Positions 48,592-56,839 of a stretch of 64,000 nt of DNA are shown here, in pieces. A program made the translations under genes and the position numbers. The notes under the pieces are model-generated. The model worked only from the letters and a program-made list of their open reading frames with translations, ran no database searches and was not told the DNA's origin. The stretch is from JBBTTE01 sp038064395 (lineage in GTDB: Bacteria; Patescibacteriota; Saccharimonadia; Saccharimonadales; UBA4665): NCBI GenBank assembly GCA_038064395.1, contig JBBTTE010000003.1, positions 1 to 64,000 on the forward strand, written 5' to 3'. Each line of letters begins with the position of its first letter. Within the stretch, counting starts at the first letter, position 1.

Positions 48592-48986
48592 CTGTTCTTA
48601 TCTTTGAACTCTAGCGATGTTGAGTTTATACAGAAGCGCATGCCAGTTGGCTGATCAACGGCATCTTTGAACATATGTCCGAGGTGACTTCCGCAATTAG
48701 TGCAGGTAACTTCGGTGCGACTCATGCCAAGACTGTTATCATCTGTCAGAGTTACTGCGTTGTCTGCGGCCATATCATAGAAGCTCGGCCAGCCACTGCC
48801 GCTATCAAACTTGGTGCCACTTCGGAAAACCACTGCACCGCAAGCTGCACAAGTGTAATCGCCACTGCCCTTATTATTAAGTAGCTTACCGCTGAAAGGC
48901 GCTTCAGTCCCCTTTTCGCGCAGGACATGATACTGCTCGGGTGTTAACTTAGCCTTCCAGTCATCATCAGACATCTGGTCGGGCAT
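48588..48986 (-). CDS. msrB: Peptide-methionine (R)-S-oxide reductase
   Basis: 132 residues. Two CxxC zinc pairs (YTCAACGAV, VTCTNCGSH), GSGWPSFY, and the catalytic Cys in MRFCINSTSLEF. It repairs oxidised methionine. The start overlaps the mscL stop (TAATG), and AAGGA is upstream. The neighbouring HxlR/reductase pair suggests a small redox-stress locus. Confidence 0.95.
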   Translation of the reverse strand: MPDQMSDDDWKAKLTPEQYHVLREKGTEAPFSGKLLNNKGSGDYTCAACGAVVFRSGTKFDSGSGWPSFYDMAADNAVTLTDDNSLGMSRTEVTCTNCGSHLGHMFKDAVDQPTGMRFCINSTSLEFKDKNS

Positions 48987-49447
48987 TATATGTCCTTTTT
49001 CTTCTTGGGCTTGTCGAGTTTATCGAGATTAAGGAGTGATACAAGTGCATAAATAGCCGCTAGAACAAACAAGAAGTTCAGCAGTCCGTAGGCGAAGGCA
49101 CCCCAGTCAAATACGGCTGTTCGTTCGTGAAACTCAACTGTAAAGGTGCGTGAGCTCAAGGCTTGGCCAAATATCAGCTTGAACAAAGGGTCTATGAAGC
49201 TCGACACAAGCTGCTTGATAAGTGTCTGGGCCTGAAGACCAATAACAAAGGCCACGGCCACACTGACCACTGTATATTCACGCAGGAAATCAACAAAACC
49301 ATTAACTGGCTGGGCTACTTCTTGTTGCACAATAGTTGTGACTTTGGGCTTAGGATGACGACTACTCCTGGGTTGCTCGAAGCGGATCGTACTGCCTGCA
49401 CTGACGACTTGGGTGATAGTTGGATCGCTGCGCTTACGCTTTGCCAT
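48986..49447 (-). CDS. mscL: Large-conductance mechanosensitive channel
   Basis: 153 residues. A 45-residue basic N-terminal extension precedes the MscL core: GFVDFLREYTVVSVAVAFVIG is the N-terminal helix plus TM1, and GAFAYGLLNFLFVLAAIYALV is TM2, with a charged KKKK tail. The TM1 pattern (VAVAFVIG) is close to canonical. The channel opens on osmotic downshock. GATAAT lies 6 bases before the ATG. Confidence 0.85.
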   Translation of the reverse strand: MAKRKRSDPTITQVVSAGSTIRFEQPRSSRHPKPKVTTIVQQEVAQPVNGFVDFLREYTVVSVAVAFVIGLQAQTLIKQLVSSFIDPLFKLIFGQALSSRTFTVEFHERTAVFDWGAFAYGLLNFLFVLAAIYALVSLLNLDKLDKPKKKKDI

Positions 49448-49453
49448 GTCCGT

Positions 49454-49459
49454 ATTATC
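49454..49459 (-). promoter_or_regulatory. -10 box of mscL, predicted leaderless
   Basis: GATAAT ends 6 bases before the mscL ATG at 49447. Confidence 0.45.
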
Positions 49460-51148
49460 CTACATCTGTTCGGGGGCTGCAATGCCTAGAAGCTTCAGAC
49501 CGTTTTGCAAAGTATCGGCGTAGGTTTTGACCAAGGCTAGTCTAAGCGACTGCCTTGGGTCATCAATCACTCGATTGCCTTCATAGAAACGATTGAAGAC
49601 TTGCGCTAGCTCATATAGGTAGGCGCAAACATGATGTGGCATCAGGTCGTCAACTGCTTGGTCGACAACCTCTGTATATTCAGTGATTTTGCGTACTAGC
49701 GAACGCTCTCCAGCCTCAAGTGAAGCATCCTCGTTCAGCTCACCAGCCTCACCTTTGCGCAGAATTGATCTGGCTCGAGCGTGAGAGTATTGAAGGTACG
49801 GCCCGCTGTTGCCCTCAAGGCTGACAGACTCCTTGGGGTCATAGATAATATCTCCGCCGGTGCGCTGCTTAAGGAAGGCGTATTTCACGGCACCGAGCGT
49901 AATATCCTCCTGTTCAGTCTGATCACCAATCTGTTTGACGGCTTCGGCAGCCGAATTAATCACATCAAGAGCACCGAGAGTATTGCCTTTGCGGCTGCTC
50001 ATCTTCTCGCCGCCTTCCATCTTGACCAAGCCATGTGTTAAATGCTTAGTCGCAGTTGCGAGCTCTGGGGCAAATTGCTCCACCACCTTTAACACCACTT
50101 TCATGTATTCAATGATGTCATTGCCAGTAATAACCACCGACTTATCGAAATGATAGTCGTCGTTCTTGGCGACTATTAAGCCCAAATCTTTGGCTTCGTA
50201 CGTCGGCAACCCCTCGCGGGTCTGGAAGACTCGTGTATGCAGTCCGTAGTTTTCGCCCTTAAACACCACAGCGCCATCAGAATTCTCTAGTACGCCTTGC
50301 TCCAAGAGCTCCTTGACCTTAGCCATGCCGATTGGTGACGTACTACTCTCTGGGTAATACTTGTCGAATGGCTTAACATTGATTGTTTCGTAGAAATACT
50401 GGAAATAATCGTAGCTCCACTGACGGCAAGTCCAATATATTTGAGCAAATGGTGAATCGTGATCGTCTTCGGAGTGAATCGCATAAACTTGCTTGTTATA
50501 CTCAACTATTTCTTCTTTGGCTTCACCCTCATAGGCATTATTACCCTCAACATAGCGATCACTCAGCCACTGGGCTCGTTCTTCTGGACTATCCAGATCA
50601 ACTGCGAGCAGCGCATCGATATCTTCGTTGCCAAGCGATTTGATAATGCCCCACATCGTCTTACCAACATGCAAACCAACGTCTCCACCGAAGTTAACGC
50701 GATGCACTGTAGCCCCCGCTTGTTCCATAAGATTAGCGATGGAGTCGCCAACCACACTGGTATATAAGTGCCCCGCGTGCATCGCCTTGAAGGCATTTGG
50801 ATTGGAATACTCGGCTACCACGACTTTACCATCAAGGCTCTTTGCCGGCTGCGCTTTCAAGCTACCAATCAGCGCCACATCACTCAGCTTGAGATTAATG
50901 AACCCCGGCCCCGCAACAGATACGTCGCTAACCTCGGAGGCCAGTGTTTCACGAAGTTTCACGACCAACTCTTCGCCTATCTCGCGGGGGTTCTTGCCTA
51001 CTTGCTTGGATAATTGAAGAGCGACATTAGTAGCGAAGTCGCCAAACTGCTCCTCGGGTCGAGTCAATTCAATACTAACTTCAATCCCGAAGAGTTCTTG
51101 GCACGCTTCTGCGACTTTTTGTTCCAAAACGTCTTTCATTGCACTCAT
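49460..51148 (-). CDS. argS: Arginyl-tRNA synthetase
   Basis: 562 residues. The class I HIGH motif appears as MHAGHLYT, the KMSKS-equivalent as GGEKMSSRKGN, and the C-terminal DALR anticodon domain ends the protein. The start overlaps the argH stop (ATGA), so expression is coupled to argH and therefore to the arginine attenuator at 52350-52473. Putting the synthetase for the sensed tRNA under this control closes a feedback loop. Confidence 0.96.
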   Translation of the reverse strand: MSAMKDVLEQKVAEACQELFGIEVSIELTRPEEQFGDFATNVALQLSKQVGKNPREIGEELVVKLRETLASEVSDVSVAGPGFINLKLSDVALIGSLKAQPAKSLDGKVVVAEYSNPNAFKAMHAGHLYTSVVGDSIANLMEQAGATVHRVNFGGDVGLHVGKTMWGIIKSLGNEDIDALLAVDLDSPEERAQWLSDRYVEGNNAYEGEAKEEIVEYNKQVYAIHSEDDHDSPFAQIYWTCRQWSYDYFQYFYETINVKPFDKYYPESSTSPIGMAKVKELLEQGVLENSDGAVVFKGENYGLHTRVFQTREGLPTYEAKDLGLIVAKNDDYHFDKSVVITGNDIIEYMKVVLKVVEQFAPELATATKHLTHGLVKMEGGEKMSSRKGNTLGALDVINSAAEAVKQIGDQTEQEDITLGAVKYAFLKQRTGGDIIYDPKESVSLEGNSGPYLQYSHARARSILRKGEAGELNEDASLEAGERSLVRKITEYTEVVDQAVDDLMPHHVCAYLYELAQVFNRFYEGNRVIDDPRQSLRLALVKTYADTLQNGLKLLGIAAPEQM

Positions 51149-52332
51149 TGTAACAGCTTGACCTTGAGGTAGGCGTCACGAAATGGCATGCCCGCACCCA
51201 CTAACTTATTTATTGCAGCCACGGTGTATAGTTCGCTGGTCATTGAAGCTTTCAAGTTAGCTTTATTCAATTTCAGACAAGAGACCGCCAAGGCTAAAGT
51301 CTCCAATGTTACTTTGGCCGTATCGAAGGCGGTAAGCGTGACGCTCTTGGTCAACTGCAGATCACGGTTATAGCCACTACCCGTACCCCCAGCTATGGCC
51401 TGTAGCTGGTGGCTATAGCCACTGAAGGCATGCGCTTGACCCCTCATGATCTCAAACAAATCGTAGTTACGCTTGTGCGGCATTATTGATGATCCAGTAG
51501 TCAGATTATCGGGCAGTCTGAAGAAGTTAAACTCTTGACTAGTGAACATCAGCATATCCTGGGCAAACTTCCCCGCCAACACCATCAATGGGTTCAAAAC
51601 CTGCACAGACATTAACTCGAACAGCCCCCTGGATAGACCACAGTACATCGGATTATCTTGGGTCTTCTGGAATTGCAAATTCTTGGTGGTGAGCTCACGG
51701 TCAATTGCTAGCGAAACCCCAAAACCAGCCGCTGAACCGAGTGGATTCTGGTCTATAAGATCAGATGTGGCCTTAATCAGAGCTTCTACATCGCTAAAGC
51801 CAGCCTGAAATGAGCTAAGCCATGTTGCCACAGTCGTGGGCATAGCCTTCTGAGTATGTGTATAGCCTGGCATGGGTGTCTTGCCTGCCTTGTCGGCCGC
51901 TATATTGTAAGCACCGACTAGCTCCTCAACCAGGACAGAAACATGCTGCAAACTATCCTTTAGGTACAGTCTCATCATGACCAAGGCTTGGTCGTTTCTA
52001 CTTCGACCGGTGTGGACCTTCTTGCCTATCCTGCCGAGCTTGTGTGTTAAATATAGCTCTATTGCCGTGTGCCCGTCTTCGTGGTCGCTCGTAACTTCAA
52101 ATACACCGCTCAACCACTCTTGGTGTAGCGTATCCAGCGCTTTTAGCAGTTTATTAAGCTCGGAAGTAGTCAGAATACCGATAGATTCGAGCATCACGAC
52201 ATGCGCCTTAGTGGCTGTGATGTCGTAACCCAGTAGTTGCTGGTCAAGTTGATAGTCGTTACCGACTGTATAAGTTTCGACTAAGGGGTGGAGTAAACCA
52301 CTTGTCTTAGTCTGCCATAATTTATCTTTCAT
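51145..52332 (-). CDS. argH: Argininosuccinate lyase
   Basis: 395 residues from the ATG at 52332 with GAGGAAA upstream; the family is normally about 460, so it is short. GSSIMPHKRNYDLFEIMRG is the signature of the fumarase/aspartase superfamily, and HTGRSRNDQ is typical of ArgH. It makes arginine and fumarate from argininosuccinate. Its leader is an arginine attenuator. Confidence 0.94.
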   Translation of the reverse strand: MKDKLWQTKTSGLLHPLVETYTVGNDYQLDQQLLGYDITATKAHVVMLESIGILTTSELNKLLKALDTLHQEWLSGVFEVTSDHEDGHTAIELYLTHKLGRIGKKVHTGRSRNDQALVMMRLYLKDSLQHVSVLVEELVGAYNIAADKAGKTPMPGYTHTQKAMPTTVATWLSSFQAGFSDVEALIKATSDLIDQNPLGSAAGFGVSLAIDRELTTKNLQFQKTQDNPMYCGLSRGLFELMSVQVLNPLMVLAGKFAQDMLMFTSQEFNFFRLPDNLTTGSSIMPHKRNYDLFEIMRGQAHAFSGYSHQLQAIAGGTGSGYNRDLQLTKSVTLTAFDTAKVTLETLALAVSCLKLNKANLKASMTSELYTVAAINKLVGAGMPFRDAYLKVKLLQ

Positions 52333-52349
52333 GATTTTCCTCAAATATT

Positions 52350-52376
52350 AAAAAAGCTCCCTCTGTCGGGAGCTGC
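52350..52376 (-). terminator. Attenuator terminator and antiterminator partner before argH
   Basis: On the minus strand: AGCTCCC (52374-52368), loop GACAGA, GGGAGCT (52361-52355), then a T run (52355-52350). The 5' arm, extended to GCAGCTCCC (52376-52368), can instead pair with GGGAGTTGC (52419-52411) inside the leader peptide gene, giving an 11-bp antiterminator counting wobble and flanking pairs. Confidence 0.88.
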
Positions 52377-52401
52377 CTGAAGCTTATTATTTGTTAACCA
52401 A

Positions 52402-52473
52402 TTACGAAGAGCAACTCCCAAGAATACGTGAGTTGCGACGACGGTTTGTAACTGATAAAACTAAGAAGTTCAT
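52402..52473 (-). CDS. Arginine leader peptide of argH-argS
   Basis: 23 codons, starting at the ATG 52473, ending TAA 52404-52402. Codons 11-13 are CGT CGT CGC (Arg-Arg-Arg) and codon 16 is CGT (Arg). The peptide tail is SRILGSCSS. Antiterminator segment GGGAGTTGC overlaps codons Gly19-Cys21, so a ribosome that reaches the stop codon covers it while one stalled on Arg codons does not. GCAACTC (52436-52430) can pair with GAGTTGC (52417-52411) as a 1:2 hairpin. Promoter TTGCAT-N17-TATTGT lies directly upstream. Confidence 0.85.
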   Translation of the reverse strand: MNFLVLSVTNRRRNSRILGSCSS

Positions 52474-52480
52474 AATCTAA

Positions 52481-52509
52481 ACAATACCATTATTCTTATT
52501 ACTATGCAA
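52481..52509 (-). promoter_or_regulatory. Promoter of the argH leader
   Basis: On the minus strand: TTGCAT (52509-52504), 17-base spacer ending TGG, TATTGT (52486-52481), seven bases, ATG of the leader peptide. The -35 lies in the last codons of argC. Confidence 0.65.
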
Positions 52510-53476
52510 GGCCAAGGCCTTCTTCGAATCCGAGCATAAGGTTCATATTGTGCACGGCCTGGCCTGAAGCGCCTTTGATCAAATTATCGATAGTCGAGAC
52601 GACAACCAGCTGGTTCGACTCGTCAATTTCGAAGCCGCCGATGTGGCAGAGATTAGTCTTCTGAGTGTGCTTAATCTGGGGTGCGGCCTTGTCGACTAGT
52701 ACAAATGGCGAGTCCTCGTAGAATTCTTTGTACATCTGCAGCACCTCGTCAGCATCAATGTGTTCATTAAGGATTACGTGAGCTGTACACATCATGCCCT
52801 GGAAGGTATCAATAACGTGCGGGGTGAAGCTCAGCTTGGTCTTAATGAACTGCTCGATCTCGTACTTATGTCGGTGCTTGGTCAGATTGTAGGCTACGAG
52901 ATTGTCCTTGATGATGTCTGGATTCTTGGCATAGTCGCTCTCGCGACCGGCACCTGACCAGCCGCTTTTGCAGTCCAGAATAATACGTTCTGCCCTCTGT
53001 TGGATGGGATAAACCGCCAAGGTACAGGCCGTGGCATAGCAACCAGGGTTAGCAACGATTCTGGCACTCTTAATGTCTTCCTTGAAGAGTTCTGGCAGGC
53101 CATAGACGGCATCATGGTCAGGATCGACATGCTCACGGTCATAGACTTCTTCGTACTTTTCGGTGTCGCTGAATCTGTAGTCAGCGCTAAGATCGACTAC
53201 TTTGATTGACTCGTCTAGCTGCTTGATAGAATCCATGGAGATGCGATGCGGTAGCGCTGAGAATATAAGGTCGGGCTGGAGCTCATTAATCTGCTGGAAG
53301 CTGTAGTTAGTGTAGGTTTCGTCGCCATTGTAGTCGTCGTACAAGGAACTGACCTTTTGGCCTTCGTAACTACGGCTATTCAAGACCACTAGCTCAACTT
53401 CTGGGTGATTCCTGAGTAGCTTAATCAGTTCGTTGCCGGTGTAGCCACTAGCGCCGAGAATTCCGATCTTTTTCAT
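52502..53476 (-). CDS. argC: N-acetyl-gamma-glutamyl-phosphate reductase
   Basis: 324 residues. The NADP-binding start MKKIGILGASGYTGNELIKLL and the active-site motif NPGCYATACTL with the catalytic Cys are present. It reduces N-acetylglutamyl phosphate to the semialdehyde. The start overlaps the argD stop (ATGA). Last gene of the argJ-argB-argD-argC unit. Confidence 0.96.
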   Translation of the reverse strand: MKKIGILGASGYTGNELIKLLRNHPEVELVVLNSRSYEGQKVSSLYDDYNGDETYTNYSFQQINELQPDLIFSALPHRISMDSIKQLDESIKVVDLSADYRFSDTEKYEEVYDREHVDPDHDAVYGLPELFKEDIKSARIVANPGCYATACTLAVYPIQQRAERIILDCKSGWSGAGRESDYAKNPDIIKDNLVAYNLTKHRHKYEIEQFIKTKLSFTPHVIDTFQGMMCTAHVILNEHIDADEVLQMYKEFYEDSPFVLVDKAAPQIKHTQKTNLCHIGGFEIDESNQLVVVSTIDNLIKGASGQAVHNMNLMLGFEEGLGLA

Positions 53477-54630
53477 GAGTTAATTACCTCTGTCAGAATG
53501 GCTACGCACTCATCTACTTCTTGCTTGGTCACAGTAAGCGGTGGCAACATTCTAATCACCATCGTTGTCGGAGCGTTACAGAGCAGACCCGCCTGCAGAG
53601 CTTTGTTAACAATTTCTTTGGCGTCATCAGTCTTGAGTACAACTCCAATCATCAGTCCCATTCCGCGAACTTCACTAATCTTGTCCTTGAAGTCAGAGTT
53701 TCGCAAGCTTTCTTGCAGATAATCACCGATGACTTGGGCGTTCTTCTGTAGATCGTGCGATTCAATGTAGTCGATGGTGGCGAGAGCTGCTGCAGCACCT
53801 AGGGCATTTCCACCTAGTGTTGTGCCGTGATCCCCTGCCTCGAAGTCCAGATTGGACATGCAGGCCGCAATTGGGAAGCCGTTGGCCAAACCCTTAGCAG
53901 TTGTTACGATGTCAGGCATTATATCTTCGTGTTGGTAGGCGTAGAACTTACCCGTTCGGCCAATGCCAGTCTGTACCTCATCGACGATCATCAGAATGCC
54001 GCCCTGGTCACAGAGTTCACGAACTTGCTTGAGGAATCCATTTTTAGGCACAATAATTCCTGATTCACCTTGGATCGGCTCAATTATTACCGCTGCAGTG
54101 TTGTCATCGATTAACTCTTGTAGGCTGTCTATGTTGTCATATTCGGCGAACTTAACGTTTGGCGTCAAGGGCAAGAAAGGCTTCTTATAAGCCTCGTTAG
54201 CAGTTAGCGCCAGGCTGCCGCTAGTTCTACCGTGAAAGGCATTATTGAAAGCTATGAAGTCGGTCTTACCAGTAATCTTCTTGGCTAGCTTAATGGCCGC
54301 TTCGTTAGCCTCGGCGCCAGAATTACAGAAGAAACTCTTCTTAAGCCCAGACAGCTCAGATAACTTCTTAGCCAGCAATATCGGTGGCTCGGTGAAGTAC
54401 AAGTTCGAAACGCTAGTCAGCTTGCCAACTTGATCTGTCACGGCCTTGGTGACTGCAGGGTTAGCATGTCCAATAGAGCAAGTAGCTATACCGCCGATGA
54501 AATCCAGATACTTCTTGCCAGCCTGATCATACACATAGCAACCCTCACCTCTCTCAAGAATAACGTCAAACCGCTTGTATGTCTGCATAATGTGCTCGGC
54601 TTCGAGTTGCTTGAGTTCGTCAGTGGTCAT
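53473..54630 (-). CDS. argD: Acetylornithine aminotransferase
   Basis: 385 residues. Class III aminotransferase: FCNSGAEANEAAIKLAKK (PLP phosphate loop), FHGRTSGSL, IVDEVQTGIGRTG with the ring-contacting Asp, and TTAKGLANGFPIAA with the Schiff-base Lys. Start overlaps the argB stop (ATGA). Confidence 0.95.
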   Translation of the reverse strand: MTTDELKQLEAEHIMQTYKRFDVILERGEGCYVYDQAGKKYLDFIGGIATCSIGHANPAVTKAVTDQVGKLTSVSNLYFTEPPILLAKKLSELSGLKKSFFCNSGAEANEAAIKLAKKITGKTDFIAFNNAFHGRTSGSLALTANEAYKKPFLPLTPNVKFAEYDNIDSLQELIDDNTAAVIIEPIQGESGIIVPKNGFLKQVRELCDQGGILMIVDEVQTGIGRTGKFYAYQHEDIMPDIVTTAKGLANGFPIAACMSNLDFEAGDHGTTLGGNALGAAAALATIDYIESHDLQKNAQVIGDYLQESLRNSDFKDKISEVRGMGLMIGVVLKTDDAKEIVNKALQAGLLCNAPTTMVIRMLPPLTVTKQEVDECVAILTEVINS

Positions 54631-55460
54631 TTGACTATCTCCGTGCCGATACCCTGATCGGTGAATAGCTCAATCAGCAAGGCCCTATAGATAGTGCCAT
54701 TAATTAAGTGGGCTTTGCCCACGCCGTGGTCTGCAGCCTCGGCGCAAGCTCTGATCTTAGGAATCATGCCGCCATGAACAGTACCAGCCTCAATGTAATC
54801 TTCAACCTCGTCGACACCAATATGCGCCACTCGCTGCTTATTGCTGTCCAGTACGCTATCTACATTAGTAAGTATGGTTAACTTCTCGGCATTTAGAGCT
54901 ATGGCAAGCTTGGATGCGGCCGTATCGGCGTTAATATTGGTTGCTTGGCCACTAGAATCTTTGCCTAATGATGAAATTACTGGCACTATGCCAGCCTCGA
55001 TCTTATCTAGCAAAACATCCGTATTAACACCTACGACAGTGCCGACATAGCCAAGTCGATCGTCCTCAATCTCTGTATTGAATATGCCCTCGGTAAAGCT
55101 TTCGGCTTTGACACCGTTCTTCTCCAGACCATCGACACATTGCTGGTTAACCTCTCCAAGCACCTCAGAAACAATCTGAAGGGTCGGCCCATCGGTGACT
55201 CTCAGTCCGTCAACTGTCTTCTTCTTAATACCGTGACTATCCATAGCTTGGTCAATCTTAGGACCGCCGCCATGTACTACAACTATCTTGAGGCTCAGCT
55301 TGGATAGCATAGCGATGTCTTGCAATACAGGATCTTCACCATCTTCATCACCAAACATCGCGTTGCCGCCGTACTTAATGACTATGATTTTGCCCTCGAA
55401 CTGCTGAATGTACCTTGCGGCTTCCATTAGGATTTCGGCTTTTTGGATGGCTTCTTTCAT
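54627..55460 (-). CDS. argB: Acetylglutamate kinase
   Basis: 277 residues, typical. VIKYGGNAM with the catalytic Lys, VVHGGGPKID, INADTAASKLAIAL and GGMIPKI are family motifs. The N-terminus is short, and arginine feedback sites depend on an N-terminal helix that is only partly present. AAGGAGAA precedes the ATG. Confidence 0.96.
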   Translation of the reverse strand: MKEAIQKAEILMEAARYIQQFEGKIIVIKYGGNAMFGDEDGEDPVLQDIAMLSKLSLKIVVVHGGGPKIDQAMDSHGIKKKTVDGLRVTDGPTLQIVSEVLGEVNQQCVDGLEKNGVKAESFTEGIFNTEIEDDRLGYVGTVVGVNTDVLLDKIEAGIVPVISSLGKDSSGQATNINADTAASKLAIALNAEKLTILTNVDSVLDSNKQRVAHIGVDEVEDYIEAGTVHGGMIPKIRACAEAADHGVGKAHLINGTIYRALLIELFTDQGIGTEIVK

Positions 55461-55476
55461 ATGCTACTCATTCTCC

Positions 55477-56646
55477 TTAGGTAGTGTACTCGGCATTAAT
55501 CTTGATGTAGTCATATGTCATGTCGCAGCCGTAGGCCGTAGCCTCTGACTCACCCAACCCTAAGTCGATTTTGATATATATTTCCTTATTGTTCTTGAGG
55601 ATTTCTGTCAACTGCGGTTCGTCAAAGCCGTCGGCCGCTTTGCCGCCGTCGACGATAGGTTTGTCGTTGATCCAAACTTTTATCTTATCCTCGACTAGAG
55701 TTTCGGCTTGACTATTGCCAAGAGCCATCATGATTCTACCCCAGTTAGGGTCGTTGCCGAATACGGCACACTTCACTAGATTGGAGTTAACTATGGATTT
55801 GGCAACCTTCTTGGCATCCGCCGGGCTAGCAGCGTTTACCGTTTGGCTAATTATGAGCTTAGTTGCCCCTTCGCCATCAACAGCTAGCATCTTAGTTATC
55901 TCAACACATACCTTATCGAGTGCTTCCTGGAATCTCTCGGGCTTCACATCCTTGGCCGTGCCACTAGACAGGATCATTACCGTGTCTGAAGTCGACGTAT
56001 CCATGTCGATACTTAGCATATTAAGAGACTTGTTGACACTAACTTTGAGCATGGCATTGAGTTCATCAGCTGGCACTTCTGCATCAGTGACCACAAAGGC
56101 CAACATGGTAGCCATATTTGGAGCCAGCATGCCTGAACCCTTGGCTGTCGCCGCAATTCGGAAGTTCTCGTGCTCGACACAAATCTCTTTCTTGAAGGTA
56201 TCAGTGGTCATAATAGCCTCAGCGAAATCACCAGTCTTAGATAATTCGGCTTTTGTACCCTTAATTCCGGCCGTTATCTTGTCCATTGGCAATTGAGGGC
56301 CTATTACTCCAGTTGACGCCACCAACACATCTGCCGCTTGTATGTTTAGCTCTTTGGCTACCGCTTCGGCTAATAGCTCAGCGTTCTTGATTCCTTGCTG
56401 TCCGGTTGCAACATTTGCAACCCCGCTGTTAACTACTACTGCTTGAGCTTGGCCATTCTCTAGGTGATCCTTAGTCACATAAAGTGAGGCGCCCTTAATT
56501 TGATTCTTGGTATAGACTGCAGCAGCACTGCAGACCTTCTCACAATATAGAATCCCCAGATCTTTCTTCTGTCTCTTAATGCCGACGTGCTTGCCAAGGT
56601 ACAAAAACCCATCAACACTGCTTAAACCATCTGTTAAAATTTTCAT
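55477..56646 (-). CDS. argJ: Glutamate N-acetyltransferase / ornithine acetyltransferase
   Basis: 389 residues. The autocleavage and catalytic region AKGSGMLAPNMATMLAFVVTD (Thr nucleophile in NMATML) is intact, with TSTSDTVMILSSG and KCAVFGNDPNWGRIM. ArgJ recycles the acetyl group from acetylornithine to glutamate, so a separate argA/argE may not be needed. First structural gene of the operon; its leader is an arginine attenuator. A weak AGAG site lies before the ATG. Confidence 0.96.
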   Translation of the reverse strand: MKILTDGLSSVDGFLYLGKHVGIKRQKKDLGILYCEKVCSAAAVYTKNQIKGASLYVTKDHLENGQAQAVVVNSGVANVATGQQGIKNAELLAEAVAKELNIQAADVLVASTGVIGPQLPMDKITAGIKGTKAELSKTGDFAEAIMTTDTFKKEICVEHENFRIAATAKGSGMLAPNMATMLAFVVTDAEVPADELNAMLKVSVNKSLNMLSIDMDTSTSDTVMILSSGTAKDVKPERFQEALDKVCVEITKMLAVDGEGATKLIISQTVNAASPADAKKVAKSIVNSNLVKCAVFGNDPNWGRIMMALGNSQAETLVEDKIKVWINDKPIVDGGKAADGFDEPQLTEILKNNKEIYIKIDLGLGESEATAYGCDMTYDYIKINAEYTT

Positions 56647-56680
56647 TATCTCTGTATATCCTACTTCATCTTAATTATAT

Positions 56681-56711
56681 AAAAAAGCTCCCTCGGTGAC
56701 TCGGGAGCTGC
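56681..56711 (-). terminator. Attenuator terminator and antiterminator partner before argJ
   Basis: On the minus strand: AGCTCCC (56709-56703), 10-base loop, GGGAGCT (56692-56686), then six T (56686-56681). Extended 5' arm GCAGCTCCC (56711-56703) can pair with GGGAGTTGT (56752-56744) in the leader gene; the full antiterminator is about 12 bp with two G-U pairs (CTCGGGAGTTGT with GCAGCTCCCGAG). Confidence 0.88.
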
Positions 56712-56731
56712 TTGAAGCTTGATTGTTCGCA

Positions 56732-56803
56732 CTAATTACTAGAACAACTCCCGAGAATACGTGAGCGACGGCGTGCTGCGAATTGTGTGATTAGAACTTT
56801 CAT
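56732..56803 (-). CDS. Arginine leader peptide of argJ-argB-argD-argC
   Basis: 23 codons, ATG at 56803, TAG at 56734-56732. Codons 11-13 are CGC CGT CGC (Arg-Arg-Arg) and codon 15 is CGT. The tail SRILGSCSS is identical to that of the argH leader, although CTC/CTT (Leu), TGT/TGC (Cys) and AGT/TCG (last Ser) differ as codons. The antiterminator segment (56752-56744) lies in codons 18-20. TATGAT ends 6 bases before the ATG. Confidence 0.85.
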   Translation of the reverse strand: MKVLITQFAARRRSRILGSCSSN

Positions 56804-56809
56804 ACCCCT

Positions 56810-56839
56810 ATCATATCTCAAGACGAGGCTGCCGCACAA
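56810..56839 (-). promoter_or_regulatory. Promoter of the argJ leader
   Basis: On the minus strand: TTGTGC (56839-56834), 18-base spacer, TATGAT (56815-56810), six bases, ATG of the leader. It lies at the 3' end of the DUF1361 gene. Confidence 0.5.

Noticed and set aside
52333..52501. T-box riboswitch for arginine
   Set aside because: No T-box sequence (TGGNACC-like) or specifier-loop architecture; a peptide ORF with Arg codons explains the antiterminator better.
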